Shown here piece after piece: positions 15,739 to 25,555 of a stretch of 64,000 nucleotides of DNA. The DNA is from Clostridiales bacterium CHKCI001. GTDB taxonomy: Bacteria; Bacillota; Clostridia; Lachnospirales; Lachnospiraceae. Made by a program: the position numbers and the translations under genes. The stretch spans positions 1-64,000 of the forward strand of contig FCNS01000031.1 of assembly GCA_900045905.1 (NCBI GenBank), read 5' to 3'. Below the pieces are notes generated by a model. It ran no database searches and was not told the origin of the DNA. It saw nothing but the letters and a program-made list of their open reading frames with translations. Positions within the stretch are counted from its first letter, which is position 1; each line of letters opens with the position of its first letter.

Positions 15739-15969
15739 ATGGAATTCGAAAAATTACAGCAGATTATTGCTGAAGTTTTGAATGTGGACGCAGATGAAAT
15801 TTCAATGGAGACAACTTTTGTAGATGATTTGGGGGCAGATTCTTTGGATATTTTCCAGATCATCATGGGGATTGAAGAGGAGTTTGATGTAGAGATTCCA
15901 AATGAGGCAGCAGAGCATATTGTAACAGTTGGAGATGCTGTTGATCAGATTAAAAATGCAATTGCATAG
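15739..15969 (+). CDS. acpP: Acyl carrier protein
   Basis: This 76-residue acidic four-helix protein has the phosphopantetheine site [12 protein letters not shown] (Ser at about 37). It carries acyl chains in fatty acid and phospholipid synthesis. AAGGAGGAG precedes ATG 15739; a frame extension into plsX is not the start. In family members the motif is usually DSLD[ML]VEL or DSLDI.E; DSLDIFQ is a mild variant seen in Clostridia. Confidence 0.95.
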   Translation: MEFEKLQQIIAEVLNVDADEISMETTFVDDLGADSLDIFQIIMGIEEEFDVEIPNEAAEHIVTVGDAVDQIKNAIA

Positions 15970-15982
15970 TTTAAGTAGAATT

Positions 15983-16028
15983 GAGAGTGTTGTAAATGCA
16001 GTTTTCTGCTTTTACAACATTCTCTTTT
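15983..16028 (+). terminator. Intrinsic terminator between acpP and rnc
   Basis: GAGAGTGTTGTAAA (15983-15996) pairs with TTTACAACATTCTC (16011-16024), then TTTT. It sits 20 bases before the rnc start, so rnc-smc-ftsY depends on readthrough or on a promoter I cannot see. Confidence 0.75.
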
Positions 16029-16047
16029 AATAGAAAGAGGTGAAATT

Positions 16048-16749
16048 TTGAATCAGCATTTAAAGAAATTAGAGCAAAAAATTGGATATGAATTTCGAAA
16101 TAAAAAGCTTCTGACACAGGCTATGACACATAGTTCTTATACAAACGAACATAAAGTAGGAAAACATTTTAATAATGAACGTCTGGAATTTCTAGGAGAT
16201 GCAGTTTTGGAATTAGTCTCCAGTGAATTTTTATTCAAGAAATATAGTGAATATCCAGAAGGAGAATTAACAAAACTTCGTGCCAGTATGGTTTGCGAAC
16301 CAACATTGGCTCTTTGTGCAAGAGAAATTGACTTAGGCAGTTACTTACTTCTTGGAAAAGGGGAAGAGGCAACTGGAGGACGAGAAAGAGATTCGATTAT
16401 ATCTGATACAATGGAAGCATTAATTGGCTCGATTTATCTGGATGGTGGTTTTGCTAGTGCAAAAGAGTTTATTGATCAGTTTGTGCTCAATGATATTGAA
16501 AATAAAAGGCTCTTTTATGATAGCAAGACTATCCTGCAGGAAATCGTGCAAAAAAACTTTGATCAGGTATTGACCTATGAGTTGTTGGAGGAGAAAGGTC
16601 CCGATCATGATAAACAATTTACGGTACAAGCTAAAATTGGAGAAATGTATGCTGGTATTGGTACAGGGCGTACAAAAAAAGCAGCTCAACAAATGGCTGC
16701 ATATCAGACAATATTAAAACTTCGACAGGATGGTAATACATGTACTTAA
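16048..16749 (+). CDS. rnc: Ribonuclease III
   Basis: This 233-residue double-strand-specific endoribonuclease has the signature NERLEFLGDAVLEL (about 42-55) in the catalytic domain, the second acidic site SDTMEALIGSIYLD, and a C-terminal dsRBD (VQKNFDQVLTYELLEEKGPDH to the end). The start is TTG 16048 behind AAAGAGGTG; no ATG is close. It overlaps smc by 10 bases, the conserved rnc-smc junction of Firmicutes. Confidence 0.96.
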   Translation: MNQHLKKLEQKIGYEFRNKKLLTQAMTHSSYTNEHKVGKHFNNERLEFLGDAVLELVSSEFLFKKYSEYPEGELTKLRASMVCEPTLALCAREIDLGSYLLLGKGEEATGGRERDSIISDTMEALIGSIYLDGGFASAKEFIDQFVLNDIENKRLFYDSKTILQEIVQKNFDQVLTYELLEEKGPDHDKQFTVQAKIGEMYAGIGTGRTKKAAQQMAAYQTILKLRQDGNTCT

Positions 16750-19700
16750 AATCAATAGAAGTCAATGGTTTTAAATCGTTTGCAAATAAAATAAAATTGG
16801 AGTTTCATAATGGTATCACTTGTATTGTAGGGCCTAATGGAAGTGGAAAGAGCAATGTTGCAGATGCTGTACGATGGGTACTTGGAGAGCAGAGTGCCAA
16901 GCAATTACGTGGAAGTAGTATGCAAGATGTTATTTTTTCTGGAACAGAAAATCGGAAGCCACAAAGTTTTGCCTATGTGGCAATTACATTGGATAATTCC
17001 GATCATCAGCTAAATATTGATTATGAAGAAGTAACCGTTGCGCGTCGGGTTTATCGTTCTGGAGAAAGTGAATATTTACTGAATGGACATGCCTGTCGTT
17101 TAAAAGATGTGAATGAACTATTTTATGATACAGGAATTGGCAAAGAAGGATATTCCATTATTGGGCAAGGACAAATAGAAAGGATTCTCAGTAGTAAGCC
17201 AGAAGATAGAAGAGAATTATTTGATGAAGCAGCAGGAATTGTAAAATTTAAACGACGAAAAACCATTGCATTAAAAAAATTAGAAAATGAACGTGCCAAT
17301 ATGGTTCGTGTTACAGATATTCTAACGGAACTAGAAAAGCAAGTAGGACCATTGGAAAAACAATCTGAAGCAGCGAAACAGTTCCTAAAATTAAAAGAAG
17401 AGTTAAAGAAGTATGATATCCATGTATATATTTTAGAAAGAGAAACAGCAACCAAAATCTTAACAGATTTACAAGGGAAGCTAAAGATTACAGAGGATGA
17501 ATTAAACGAAGTATCTTCCAAAAATGAAGCATTAAAAGCACAGTATGTATCAATTGAAACACAGATTGAACAAATGGAACTTCGTTTGGAAGCCAAAAAA
17601 ACAGAATTAAATAATACAAAAGTACAAATAGGAGATATACAGGGACAAATTAATGTACTTCAAGAGCAGATTTATAATGAAAAGCGAAATAGAGAGACGG
17701 TATTGGAGCGTATTGAAGCAGTTCAAGCAGAAATTCAACAAAGAGAAGTCCAAAAGAATGAGTTGGCAGAACGTCAAAATGAAATGAATCGAGAACTGTA
17801 TAATTGTGAAAATGCAAAAGAGAAAGCAAAAGCAGAACTGGAAGCTTTAGATCAGAAAATGCAACAATCTCGTCAAACAATGGAAGAGAAAAAGGGAACG
17901 ATTATTACTCTTTTAAATGAGAAGGCTTCCTATGTTGCACAAGAGCAGAGATTCCAGACGATGATCGAACAAAATCAAATTCGCAAAGTGGAATTGAATC
18001 AAAAATTGCTCAAAAGTAAAACAGAAGAAACGGCACAACAAGAGTTAGTAAATCAATTCCAAAAGGAATCGAAACGCTTAGATGCTCAAATGAATCAATA
18101 TGAACAGGATATTAGAACATTTGCTGTAAAGTTGGAAGAATTGGAGACAGAGTTTCAAAATAATAATGTATTATTTGCAGAAAAACAACAAAGATATCAT
18201 GCAGTACATACGAGAGCAGAGTCTTTGAAAAATCTGGCAGAGCGCTATGAAGGCTATGGGAATAGCATAAAGCGAATTATGGAACAGCGTTCGAAAAGAA
18301 ATGGAATCCATGGCGTTGTAGCTGATATTTTAAAAGTGAAGAAACGCTATGAAGTTGCAATTGAAACAGCACTTGGAGGTAGTATTCAAAACATCGTAAC
18401 AGACACAGAGCAAACGGCAAAACAGTTAATTGAATTTCTGAAAAAAAATAAATTTGGTCGAGCTACCTTTCTTCCATTAAATGGTATTTCTGTTAGGAGT
18501 AGTTTTTCTCAAAAAGAAGCATTAAAAGAGACTGGTGTCATTGATCTGGCAAGTAACTTAGTAGAAGCCGATGTTTGTTATAAGACGTTAATCGAATATT
18601 TGCTTGGTCGTGTACTTGTGGTGGATCAGATTGATCATGCACTGGCAGTTGCGAGAAAATATCAGTACAGCATTCGTATTGTTACATTGGAAGGAGAGCT
18701 ATTAAATGCAGGTGGCTCTATAACAGGTGGGGCATTTAAAAATGCAAGTAATCTGCTTGGACGTAACCGAGAAATTGAAGAGCTGGAAGCAGAAGAAACA
18801 GAGCTTTCCAGATGGCTGGCTGATATGCGAAAAACACAACAAGGTTGTGAAAATAAGATTACAGAGATTCGATCACAAAAAAAACAACTGGAAGATGCAG
18901 AGCAAGAAATACGACTTCAAATGACCAGAATAGGAATGAGTCAGAAGCAGGCAGAAGAAAAACTAGCAGAAATGGTTGCACAACGAAGCGATGTAATAAA
19001 AGAAAGTAATCAAATCGAACAATTATTGATGCAGTTAAAAGGAAACTGTGAGCAATTGCAGCAACGAGTGAAAGCAATCGATCAAAAAAATCAGGAATCA
19101 GAATCTTTTGTACTAGAATATCAGACAATTTTGGAAAAAGAGACAAAACAGAGGGAAGAAAATGCCAAATTGGCAGAAACACTTAGTCTCCAATATGCAA
19201 ATTTGTCCCAATCTCACCAATTTATAAATGAGAATATGCAAAGAATCCATCGAGAAATGGAAAAATTTCAAGAAGAACAAAAAGATCTTAATGCTCGCAT
19301 TCAGCAAAGCGAACAGATAGTAGAGCAGAAGATAGAACAGACAGAGGATATGAGTGTTCAAATGGAACAACAAAAACAAAAGCAGACTTTGTTGGAAAAA
19401 GAAATCGCAATTGCAGCAGAAAAGAAAGAAAATTTTGCTTATCGTCAAAAAGGATTTTTTGATCAAAGAGAAGAACTTTCTAGTAAAATTGCAGCTTTAG
19501 ATAAAGAGTTGTTCCGATTGAATAACCAAAAAGAAAAGCAGGAAGAGCGTTTGGATGCACAAACCTCCTATTTATGGAATGAATATGAAATGATGCCAAG
19601 TGAAGCAATGCAGATGAAACAAGAGGGATATAATAACTTAAACCAACTGCGTAAACGCACGAATGAACTAAAAGATCAGATAAAAGCACTTGGAAATGTA

Positions 19701-20300
19701 AATATAAATGCAATTGAAGATTATAAAGAAGTTTTAGAGCGATATATGTTCATGAAAACGCAATATGAAGACTTAGTTCAGGCAGAGAAAGCTTTAGTGC
19801 AAGTAATTGAAGAGCTGGATATTGGTATGCGTCGTCAGTTCCAGGAAAAATTTGAAGAAATTAAGGCAGAATTTGATAAAGTATTCAAAGAACTGTTTGG
19901 TGGAGGAAAGGGTACGCTAGAGTTAATGGAAGGAGAAGATATTATTGAAGCAGGTATTCGTATTATCTCTCAGCCTCCAGGAAAAAAACTTCAAAATATG
20001 ATGCAGCTTTCTGGAGGAGAAAAGGCACTCACTGCGATTTCTTTATTATTTGCAATTCAAAACTTAAAACCATCTCCATTTTGCTTGTTGGATGAAATTG
20101 AGGCAGCATTAGATGATTCCAATGTGGGAAGATTCTCGAATTATCTGCATAAGTTGACAAAAAACACGCAATTTATTATTATAACACATAGAAGAGGAAC
20201 GATGGTATCCGCAGATCGTCTGTATGGAATTACGATGCAGGAAAAAGGAGTTTCTACGCTGGTAAGTGTTAACTTAATCGAACAGCAATTAGAATCGTAA
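16740..20300 (+). CDS. smc: Chromosome partition protein SMC
   Basis: This 1186-residue ATPase condenses and segregates the chromosome with ScpA/ScpB. Walker A GPNGSGKS is at 31-38, long coiled coils run about 170-500 and 680-1000, the hinge lies between (HGVVADILKVKKRYE to GGSITGGAF), and the C-terminal head has the LSGGEKAL signature and Walker B FCLLDEIEAALDD. The length is normal. It starts inside the rnc 3' end and ftsY follows immediately. A rich set of Gln/Lys/Glu heptads marks the coils. Confidence 0.97.
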   Translation: MYLKSIEVNGFKSFANKIKLEFHNGITCIVGPNGSGKSNVADAVRWVLGEQSAKQLRGSSMQDVIFSGTENRKPQSFAYVAITLDNSDHQLNIDYEEVTVARRVYRSGESEYLLNGHACRLKDVNELFYDTGIGKEGYSIIGQGQIERILSSKPEDRRELFDEAAGIVKFKRRKTIALKKLENERANMVRVTDILTELEKQVGPLEKQSEAAKQFLKLKEELKKYDIHVYILERETATKILTDLQGKLKITEDELNEVSSKNEALKAQYVSIETQIEQMELRLEAKKTELNNTKVQIGDIQGQINVLQEQIYNEKRNRETVLERIEAVQAEIQQREVQKNELAERQNEMNRELYNCENAKEKAKAELEALDQKMQQSRQTMEEKKGTIITLLNEKASYVAQEQRFQTMIEQNQIRKVELNQKLLKSKTEETAQQELVNQFQKESKRLDAQMNQYEQDIRTFAVKLEELETEFQNNNVLFAEKQQRYHAVHTRAESLKNLAERYEGYGNSIKRIMEQRSKRNGIHGVVADILKVKKRYEVAIETALGGSIQNIVTDTEQTAKQLIEFLKKNKFGRATFLPLNGISVRSSFSQKEALKETGVIDLASNLVEADVCYKTLIEYLLGRVLVVDQIDHALAVARKYQYSIRIVTLEGELLNAGGSITGGAFKNASNLLGRNREIEELEAEETELSRWLADMRKTQQGCENKITEIRSQKKQLEDAEQEIRLQMTRIGMSQKQAEEKLAEMVAQRSDVIKESNQIEQLLMQLKGNCEQLQQRVKAIDQKNQESESFVLEYQTILEKETKQREENAKLAETLSLQYANLSQSHQFINENMQRIHREMEKFQEEQKDLNARIQQSEQIVEQKIEQTEDMSVQMEQQKQKQTLLEKEIAIAAEKKENFAYRQKGFFDQREELSSKIAALDKELFRLNNQKEKQEERLDAQTSYLWNEYEMMPSEAMQMKQEGYNNLNQLRKRTNELKDQIKALGNVNINAIEDYKEVLERYMFMKTQYEDLVQAEKALVQVIEELDIGMRRQFQEKFEEIKAEFDKVFKELFGGGKGTLELMEGEDIIEAGIRIISQPPGKKLQNMMQLSGGEKALTAISLLFAIQNLKPSPFCLLDEIEAALDDSNVGRFSNYLHKLTKNTQFIIITHRRGTMVSADRLYGITMQEKGVSTLVSVNLIEQQLES

Positions 20301-20315
20301 ATGAGGAGGAAAAAT

Positions 20316-21239
20316 ATGGGATTTTTTAGCCGATTAGTAGAAGGATTATCCAAGACTAGAAAAAACATTGTAAGAGGAATTGATTCTATTTTTAGTGGAT
20401 TTTCTGCGATTGACGAAGATTTCTATGAAGAAATCGAAGAAGTATTAATTATGGGAGATCTTGGAATTAATGCGACAGCAGCCATTATGGAAAATCTGAG
20501 AGAAAAAGTAAAGGAACAAAAAATTAAAGATCCAGCAGAGTGTAAAGAACTTTTAATTAACAGCATTAAAGAACAAATGGATTTAGGAGAAAATGCATAT
20601 GAATTTGAACATCGTAAATCCATTGTACTTGTTATTGGAGTAAATGGGGTTGGTAAGACAACATCTGTTGGTAAATTGGCAGATCAATTAAAATCACAGG
20701 GAAGATCCGTTTTGCTGGCAGCAGCCGATACATTTCGTGCTGGAGCGATTGAACAGCTGACCGAATGGGCCAATCGTGCAGGTGTTCCAATTGTGGCTCA
20801 AAAGGAAGGATCCGATCCAGCCGCAGTGATCTATGATGCGATTGCATCTGCGAAAGCAAAAAATACAGATGTCTTGCTTTGTGATACCGCAGGTCGTCTT
20901 CATAATAAGAAAAATCTGATGGAAGAATTAAAAAAGATTAATCGGATTATTGATAAAGAGTATCCAGAAGCATTTCGAGAAACGTTAATTGTATTAGATG
21001 GTACAACAGGACAAAATGCCCTGTCTCAGGCAAGACAGTTTATGGAAGCAGCCGATATTACTGGTATTATTCTAACGAAAATGGATGGTACAGCAAAAGG
21101 TGGAATTGCAGTTGCGATTCAGTCGGAACTGGGAGTTCCAGTAAAGTATATCGGAGTAGGAGAGAAGATTGATGATTTACAAAAATTCAATTCAGAAGAA
21201 TTTGTAAATGCATTATTTGATAAGAGAGAAGAGGACTAA
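20316..21239 (+). CDS. ftsY: Signal recognition particle receptor FtsY
   Basis: This 307-residue GTPase docks SRP-bound ribosomes at the membrane. It has the NG domain with G1 GVNGVGKTT (about 109-117), DTAGR, and TKMDGTAKGG. The N-terminal A domain is very short, as is usual in Firmicutes. ATG 20316 follows GAGGAGG; an earlier ATG at 20301 overlaps that site and is rejected. Its partner Ffh is encoded 1.8 kb downstream. Confidence 0.96.
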   Translation: MGFFSRLVEGLSKTRKNIVRGIDSIFSGFSAIDEDFYEEIEEVLIMGDLGINATAAIMENLREKVKEQKIKDPAECKELLINSIKEQMDLGENAYEFEHRKSIVLVIGVNGVGKTTSVGKLADQLKSQGRSVLLAAADTFRAGAIEQLTEWANRAGVPIVAQKEGSDPAAVIYDAIASAKAKNTDVLLCDTAGRLHNKKNLMEELKKINRIIDKEYPEAFRETLIVLDGTTGQNALSQARQFMEAADITGIILTKMDGTAKGGIAVAIQSELGVPVKYIGVGEKIDDLQKFNSEEFVNALFDKREED

Positions 21240-21244
21240 GAACA

Positions 21245-22465
21245 ATGATGGAACAACTGACATTAGAAAAATTTGAAGAAGCAAGTGAAATCGTACAAAA
21301 AGTAACATTGGAAACAAAACTGAAATACAGCGAATATTTTACAGAGCAGACAGGAAATAAAGTATGGTTTAAACCAGAAAATATGCAGTACACAGGTGCT
21401 TATAAAGTAAGAGGTGCTTATTATAAAATTAGCACATTAAGTCAGGAAGAAAGAGACAGAGGTTTGATTACTGCATCAGCTGGAAATCATGCACAAGGTG
21501 TTGCATACGCTGCAAAAATCTATGGATGCAAAGCAGTCATTGTGATGCCTACTACAACTCCATTAATTAAAATTAACCGTACAAAAAGTTATGGTGCAGA
21601 AGTCGTTCTTTATGGAGATGTTTATGACGAAGCATGCGATTATGCATTAAAGTTGGCAGAGGAAAATGGATATACATTTATTCATCCATTCAATGATTTG
21701 GATGTGGCAACTGGACAGGGAAGTATTGCAATGGAGATTATTAAGGAACTTCCAACCGTAGATTATGTGCTTTGTCCAATTGGCGGGGGCGGTCTCTGTA
21801 CTGGTGTATCCACGTTGGTAAAAATGCTGAACCCAAAGATTAAAGTAATTGGTGTGGAGCCAGCACAAGCGAATTGTATGCAAGTTTCAGTAGAAAAGGG
21901 AGAAGTCGTAACACTTCCAACCGTAAATACAATTGCAGATGGTACTGCGGTAAAGACACCAGGAGATAAATTACTTCCATATATTATGGAAAATGTAGAT
22001 GAAATTATTACAGTAGAAGATGATGAGTTGATCGGTGCATTTTTAGACATGATCGAAAATCATAAGATGGTTGTAGAAAACTCTGGACTTTTAACAGTAG
22101 CTGCATTAAAGCATTTAAATGTGAAAGGCAAAAAAGTCGTTTCAATTTTAAGTGGAGGTAATATGGATGTTATTACAATGTCCACAGTAGTGCAGCATGG
22201 ATTAATTCAAAGAGGACGTATTTTTACAGCGTCAATTTTGCTTCCAGATAAGCCAGGTGAATTGGTAAAAGTTGCGTCAGCCATTGCAGATACAAAGGGA
22301 AATATTATAAAACTGGATCATAATCAGTTTATTACGATTAATCGAAGTTCTGCGGTAGAGCTGCGTATTACAATGGAAGCATATGGAGAAGAACATAAGC
22401 AAGAGATTATTCAAAAATTGAGAAATGCAGGCTATGATCCAAAAATTGTAACCACCAACTTATAA
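21245..22465 (+). CDS. ilvA: Threonine ammonia-lyase with ACT domain
   Basis: This 406-residue PLP enzyme deaminates threonine to 2-oxobutanoate. The PLP lysine lies in YTGAYKVRGAYYK (58-70), the phosphate-binding loop is CPIGGGGLCTG, and a C-terminal ACT domain starts at about 330 (ILLPDKPGELVKVASAIAD). Length and single ACT domain fit the TdcB-like/short IlvA group, so either the isoleucine or a catabolic role is possible. It starts five bases after ftsY and is inserted between the two SRP pathway genes. The start could be ATG 21245 or ATG 21248. Confidence 0.92.
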   Translation: MMEQLTLEKFEEASEIVQKVTLETKLKYSEYFTEQTGNKVWFKPENMQYTGAYKVRGAYYKISTLSQEERDRGLITASAGNHAQGVAYAAKIYGCKAVIVMPTTTPLIKINRTKSYGAEVVLYGDVYDEACDYALKLAEENGYTFIHPFNDLDVATGQGSIAMEIIKELPTVDYVLCPIGGGGLCTGVSTLVKMLNPKIKVIGVEPAQANCMQVSVEKGEVVTLPTVNTIADGTAVKTPGDKLLPYIMENVDEIITVEDDELIGAFLDMIENHKMVVENSGLLTVAALKHLNVKGKKVVSILSGGNMDVITMSTVVQHGLIQRGRIFTASILLPDKPGELVKVASAIADTKGNIIKLDHNQFITINRSSAVELRITMEAYGEEHKQEIIQKLRNAGYDPKIVTTNL

Positions 22466-22504
22466 TAAAAAATAAAAAAATGTAAATCTGTCAAGAAAAA
22501 ATAC

Positions 22505-22533
22505 TTGACAAGCCTAACATTTTCCTGTATGAT
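22505..22533 (+). promoter_or_regulatory. Promoter of the ylxM-ffh operon
   Basis: TTGACA (22505-22510), 17-bp spacer, TATGAT (22528-22533). The leader of about 95 bases includes TTTGC-N8-GCAAA. Confidence 0.8.
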
Positions 22534-22633
22534 AACCAAGGATAAAAAATGCTGCAAGGCAGTTTGCGTTCATGAGCAAATAGCGTTAGCGAATTGCGAA
22601 TTTCTGCTTTACTTACGAAAGGTTTGTATCATC

Positions 22634-22978
22634 ATGGAACGAATTTTAGAACAGACGTTATTGTATGATTTTTATGGAGAATTATTAACGGATCATCAAA
22701 AACAGATTTATCAAGATGTAGTTTTCAATGACTATTCTTACAGTGAAGTTGCTGAGATACAAGGAATCAGTCGTCAAGGAGTCCATGATTTAATACGGAG
22801 ATGTGATAAAATCCTTACAGGATACGAACAGAAATTACATCTAGTAGAGCGATTTATGAAGATGAAAGCAATGGCAGAGCAGATGAATCAGTTAACAAAA
22901 ACATATATTCGTACAAGACAAGAAGCATTACTCTCAGAGATGGAAGAGGTCTCTGAACAGATTTTAAAGCAAGTATAG
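22634..22978 (+). CDS. ylxM: YlxM family helix-turn-helix protein (UPF0122)
   Basis: This 114-residue protein has a sigma-70 region 4-like HTH: YSYSEVAEIQGISRQGVHDLIRRCDKIL (37-64). YlxM proteins are encoded just upstream of ffh and are thought to act on the SRP pathway; the mechanism is not settled. ATG 22634 gives MERILEQTLLYDFYGELLT, the family N-terminus, and a longer frame that begins at the promoter is rejected. ffh follows after 64 bases. Confidence 0.92.
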   Translation: MERILEQTLLYDFYGELLTDHQKQIYQDVVFNDYSYSEVAEIQGISRQGVHDLIRRCDKILTGYEQKLHLVERFMKMKAMAEQMNQLTKTYIRTRQEALLSEMEEVSEQILKQV

Positions 22979-23042
22979 TTTATAATAGAAATAATTTTGC
23001 TTTAAAGTAGTTATCGGATGATTCTGAAAAGAGAGGTTATAT

Positions 23043-24389
23043 ATGGCTTTTGAAAGCTTATCAGAAAAATTACAAAATGTATTTAAAAATCTACGTGGAA
23101 AAGGACGTTTGACAGAAGCAGATGTAAAGACAGCGCTCCGTGAAGTAAAAATGGCATTATTGGAGGCAGACGTCAATTTCAAAGTAGTAAAAAAGTTTAT
23201 TAGTTCTGTTCAGGAACGTGCCATTGGTCAGGATGTGATGAATGGTCTGAATCCAGGACAGATGGTAATAAAAATTGTAAATGAAGAATTGGTTTCCCTT
23301 ATGGGATCTGAAACGACAGAATTAGTAATCCGTCCAGGCAATGAAACGACCATTTTGATGATGGTTGGTCTTCAAGGTGCTGGTAAAACAACCACTGCTG
23401 CGAAGATTGCAGGAAAGCTAAAAGCAAAGGGAAAGAAACCACTGTTGGTTGCCTGTGATATTTATCGTCCTGCTGCCATTCAGCAGTTACAGGTAAATGG
23501 TGAAAAACAGGGTGTTGAAGTATTTACAATGGGTGATAAACACAAGCCAGTAAATATTGCAAAAGCAGCATTAGAACATGCCGCAAAAAATGGACAAAAT
23601 GTGGTTATCATCGATACGGCTGGCCGTCTTCATATTGATGAAACAATGATGGATGAGCTAGTAGAAATTAAGCAAAATGTGGACGTTGCGCAGACGATTC
23701 TGGTTGTAGATGCAATGACAGGTCAAGATGCAGTGAACGTTGCAAGCACATTTAATGAGAAAATAGGGGTAGATGGTGTTATCCTTACAAAACTGGATGG
23801 TGACACCAGAGGAGGTGCTGCACTTTCCATTCGTGCAGTAACTGGAAAACCTATTTTATATATTGGTATGGGTGAAAAGTTGTCCGATTTGGAACAATTT
23901 TATCCAGATCGTATGGCTTCCCGTATTCTCGGTATGGGCGATGTTATGAGCCTGATTGAGAAAGTTGAGGCGCAGGTCGATGCAGAAAAGGCAAAAGAAC
24001 TGGAGCAAAAGCTGCGCAAATCCCAGTTTGATTTTAATGACTATTTGGATCAAATGAAACAAATGCGTAACATGGGAGGAGTCAATGAGATTCTAAAAAT
24101 GCTTCCAGGCATGGGAATGGGACGCATGAAGGGAATGCCAGAGGTAGATGAAAAGCAGTTTGATAAATACGAGGCAATCATTCTATCCATGACACCAAAA
24201 GAAAGAAGTAATCCAGATATCATTAATCCATCCAGAAAAAACCGTATTGCAAAAGGTGCAGGTTTGAATGTGACGGAAGTAAATAAGTTTATGAAACAGT
24301 TTGAACAGGGAAGAAAATTAATGAAACAGCTGCCTGGAATGATGGGCGGCAAAGCAAAACGAGGAAAATTTAAACTCCCGTTTGGCTGA
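23043..24389 (+). CDS. ffh: Signal recognition particle protein Ffh
   Basis: This 448-residue GTPase binds signal peptides and 4.5S/SRP RNA. NG domain motifs are GLQGAGKTTT (about 107-116), DTAGRLHID and TKLDGDTRGG. The C-terminal M domain is methionine-rich (GGVNEILKMLPGMGMGRMKGMP) and includes the RNA-binding SxxER/SGxxxxVxxxN-like stretch, here IAKGAGLNVTEVNKFMKQFEQ. GAGAGG precedes ATG. rpsP follows 46 bases downstream in the same unit. Confidence 0.97.
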   Translation: MAFESLSEKLQNVFKNLRGKGRLTEADVKTALREVKMALLEADVNFKVVKKFISSVQERAIGQDVMNGLNPGQMVIKIVNEELVSLMGSETTELVIRPGNETTILMMVGLQGAGKTTTAAKIAGKLKAKGKKPLLVACDIYRPAAIQQLQVNGEKQGVEVFTMGDKHKPVNIAKAALEHAAKNGQNVVIIDTAGRLHIDETMMDELVEIKQNVDVAQTILVVDAMTGQDAVNVASTFNEKIGVDGVILTKLDGDTRGGAALSIRAVTGKPILYIGMGEKLSDLEQFYPDRMASRILGMGDVMSLIEKVEAQVDAEKAKELEQKLRKSQFDFNDYLDQMKQMRNMGGVNEILKMLPGMGMGRMKGMPEVDEKQFDKYEAIILSMTPKERSNPDIINPSRKNRIAKGAGLNVTEVNKFMKQFEQGRKLMKQLPGMMGGKAKRGKFKLPFG

Positions 24390-24435
24390 TGTGCAAGACA
24401 CAAATTATAATTTATAATAATGGAGGAATGTTACA

Positions 24436-24681
24436 ATGGCAGTAAAGATGAGATTAAAGAGAATGGGTCAGAAGAAAGCACCTTTTTATAGAGTAGTAGT
24501 TGCTGATTCTAGATCTCCAAGAGATGGAAAGTTTATCGAAGAGATTGGTACTTATGATCCAAATCAGGACCCTAGCGTAATCAAGATTAACGAAGAAGCA
24601 GCTAAGAAGTGGTTAGCAACAGGTGCTCAGCCAACAGAGACAGTTGCTAAGCTGTTGAAGATCGCTGGTATTGAGAAATAA
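24436..24681 (+). CDS. rpsP: 30S ribosomal protein S16
   Basis: This 81-residue protein begins [24 protein letters not shown], the S16 signature, followed by [26 protein letters not shown] precedes the ATG. It is in the standard ffh-rpsP-khpA-rimM-trmD order. Confidence 0.97.
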   Translation: MAVKMRLKRMGQKKAPFYRVVVADSRSPRDGKFIEEIGTYDPNQDPSVIKINEEAAKKWLATGAQPTETVAKLLKIAGIEK

Positions 24682-24708
24682 TAACAGCACCTTTAGGAGG
24701 TGTCCAAT

Positions 24709-24936
24709 ATGAAAGAATTAGTAGAAGTGATCGCTAAATCGCTTGTAGATCTTCCAGATAAAGTTGTTGTGACAGAACACGAAACCGAAAAAGGACTTGT
24801 TCTGGAACTTAAGGTTGATCCAACTGATATGGGAAAAGTAATTGGAAAGCAGGGACGTATTGCAAAGGCAATTCGCTCTGTCGTAAAAGCAGCAGCTTCC
24901 AGAGAAGATAAAAAAGTAATCATAGAAATCGAATAA
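24709..24936 (+). CDS. khpA: KH-domain RNA-binding protein KhpA (YlqC)
   Basis: This 75-residue protein is a single type-II KH domain with the GxxG loop IGKQGRIAKAIR. KhpA binds RNA and partners KhpB in Firmicutes. ATG 24709 lies eight bases after TAGGAGG; a GTG at 24700 overlaps that site and is less likely. It is followed by a terminator-like hairpin and then rimM. Confidence 0.93.
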   Translation: MKELVEVIAKSLVDLPDKVVVTEHETEKGLVLELKVDPTDMGKVIGKQGRIAKAIRSVVKAAASREDKKVIIEIE

Positions 24937-24942
24937 GAAGAA

Positions 24943-24989
24943 AAGAGAGCTGTTCGGATACACAAAAGCTGGTCTGGAAAGCTCTTTTT
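24943..24989 (+). terminator. Terminator-like hairpin between khpA and rimM
   Basis: AGAGAGCT (24944-24951) pairs with AGCTCTTT (24980-24987), with T's at 24984-24989. It would reduce readthrough into rimM-trmD. Confidence 0.55.
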
Positions 24990-25032
24990 ATTATGATATG
25001 CAAAACCAGTGAAGGTTTCTTTTGATTTATTA
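24988..25032. repeat. Dispersed palindromic repeat copy next to the rimM ribosome site
   Basis: TTATTATGATATGCAAAACC, AGTGAAGG and TTTCTTTTGATTTATTA match the family at 1813-1918 but lack part of the centre. Its end touches the rimM Shine-Dalgarno AGGAGG (25032-25037). Confidence 0.65.
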
Positions 25033-25042
25033 GGAGGCAATT

Positions 25043-25555
25043 ATGGTAGAATTGTTACAAGTAGGGGTAATTACTACACCCCATGGCGTGCGGGGAGAAG
25101 TAAAAGTATTTCCAACAACCGATGATCCAAGCCGTTTTAAACAGTTAGAAACGGTCTTATTAGATACTGGAAAGGAAAAGAAAGAATTACATTTAGAAAA
25201 TGTAAAGTTTTTTAAACAGTTTGTTATTATTAAATTCAAAGAATTTCAAACAATGAATGATGTGGAAAATTTGCGTCGAATGCCGCTTTTGATTACAAGA
25301 GATCAGGCTGTTCCATGCGGGGAAAATGAAAATTTTATTGCAGATTTAATTGATTTAAATGTAGTTACAGAAGATGGAGAAGAACTTGGTGTTTTAACCG
25401 ATGTGCTCCAGACAGGTGCAAATGATGTTTATATTGTTAGAATGAAGAGTGGGAAGGAGCTTCTAATTCCAGCCATTCGCCAGTGCATTTTAGATGTAGA
25501 TTTAGAGAAAAAATGTATGACCGTACATTTACTGGAAGGATTGTTGGATTTATGA
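25043..25555 (+). CDS. rimM: Ribosome maturation factor RimM
   Basis: This 170-residue protein helps 16S rRNA processing and 30S head assembly and binds S19. The N-terminal barrel begins MVELLQVGVITTPHGVRGEVKVFP, a strong RimM signature. The C-terminal PRC-barrel has GVLTDVLQTGANDVYIV and ELLIPAI. AGGAGG precedes ATG 25043. Its stop overlaps the trmD start by four bases. Confidence 0.95.
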   Translation: MVELLQVGVITTPHGVRGEVKVFPTTDDPSRFKQLETVLLDTGKEKKELHLENVKFFKQFVIIKFKEFQTMNDVENLRRMPLLITRDQAVPCGENENFIADLIDLNVVTEDGEELGVLTDVLQTGANDVYIVRMKSGKELLIPAIRQCILDVDLEKKCMTVHLLEGLLDL

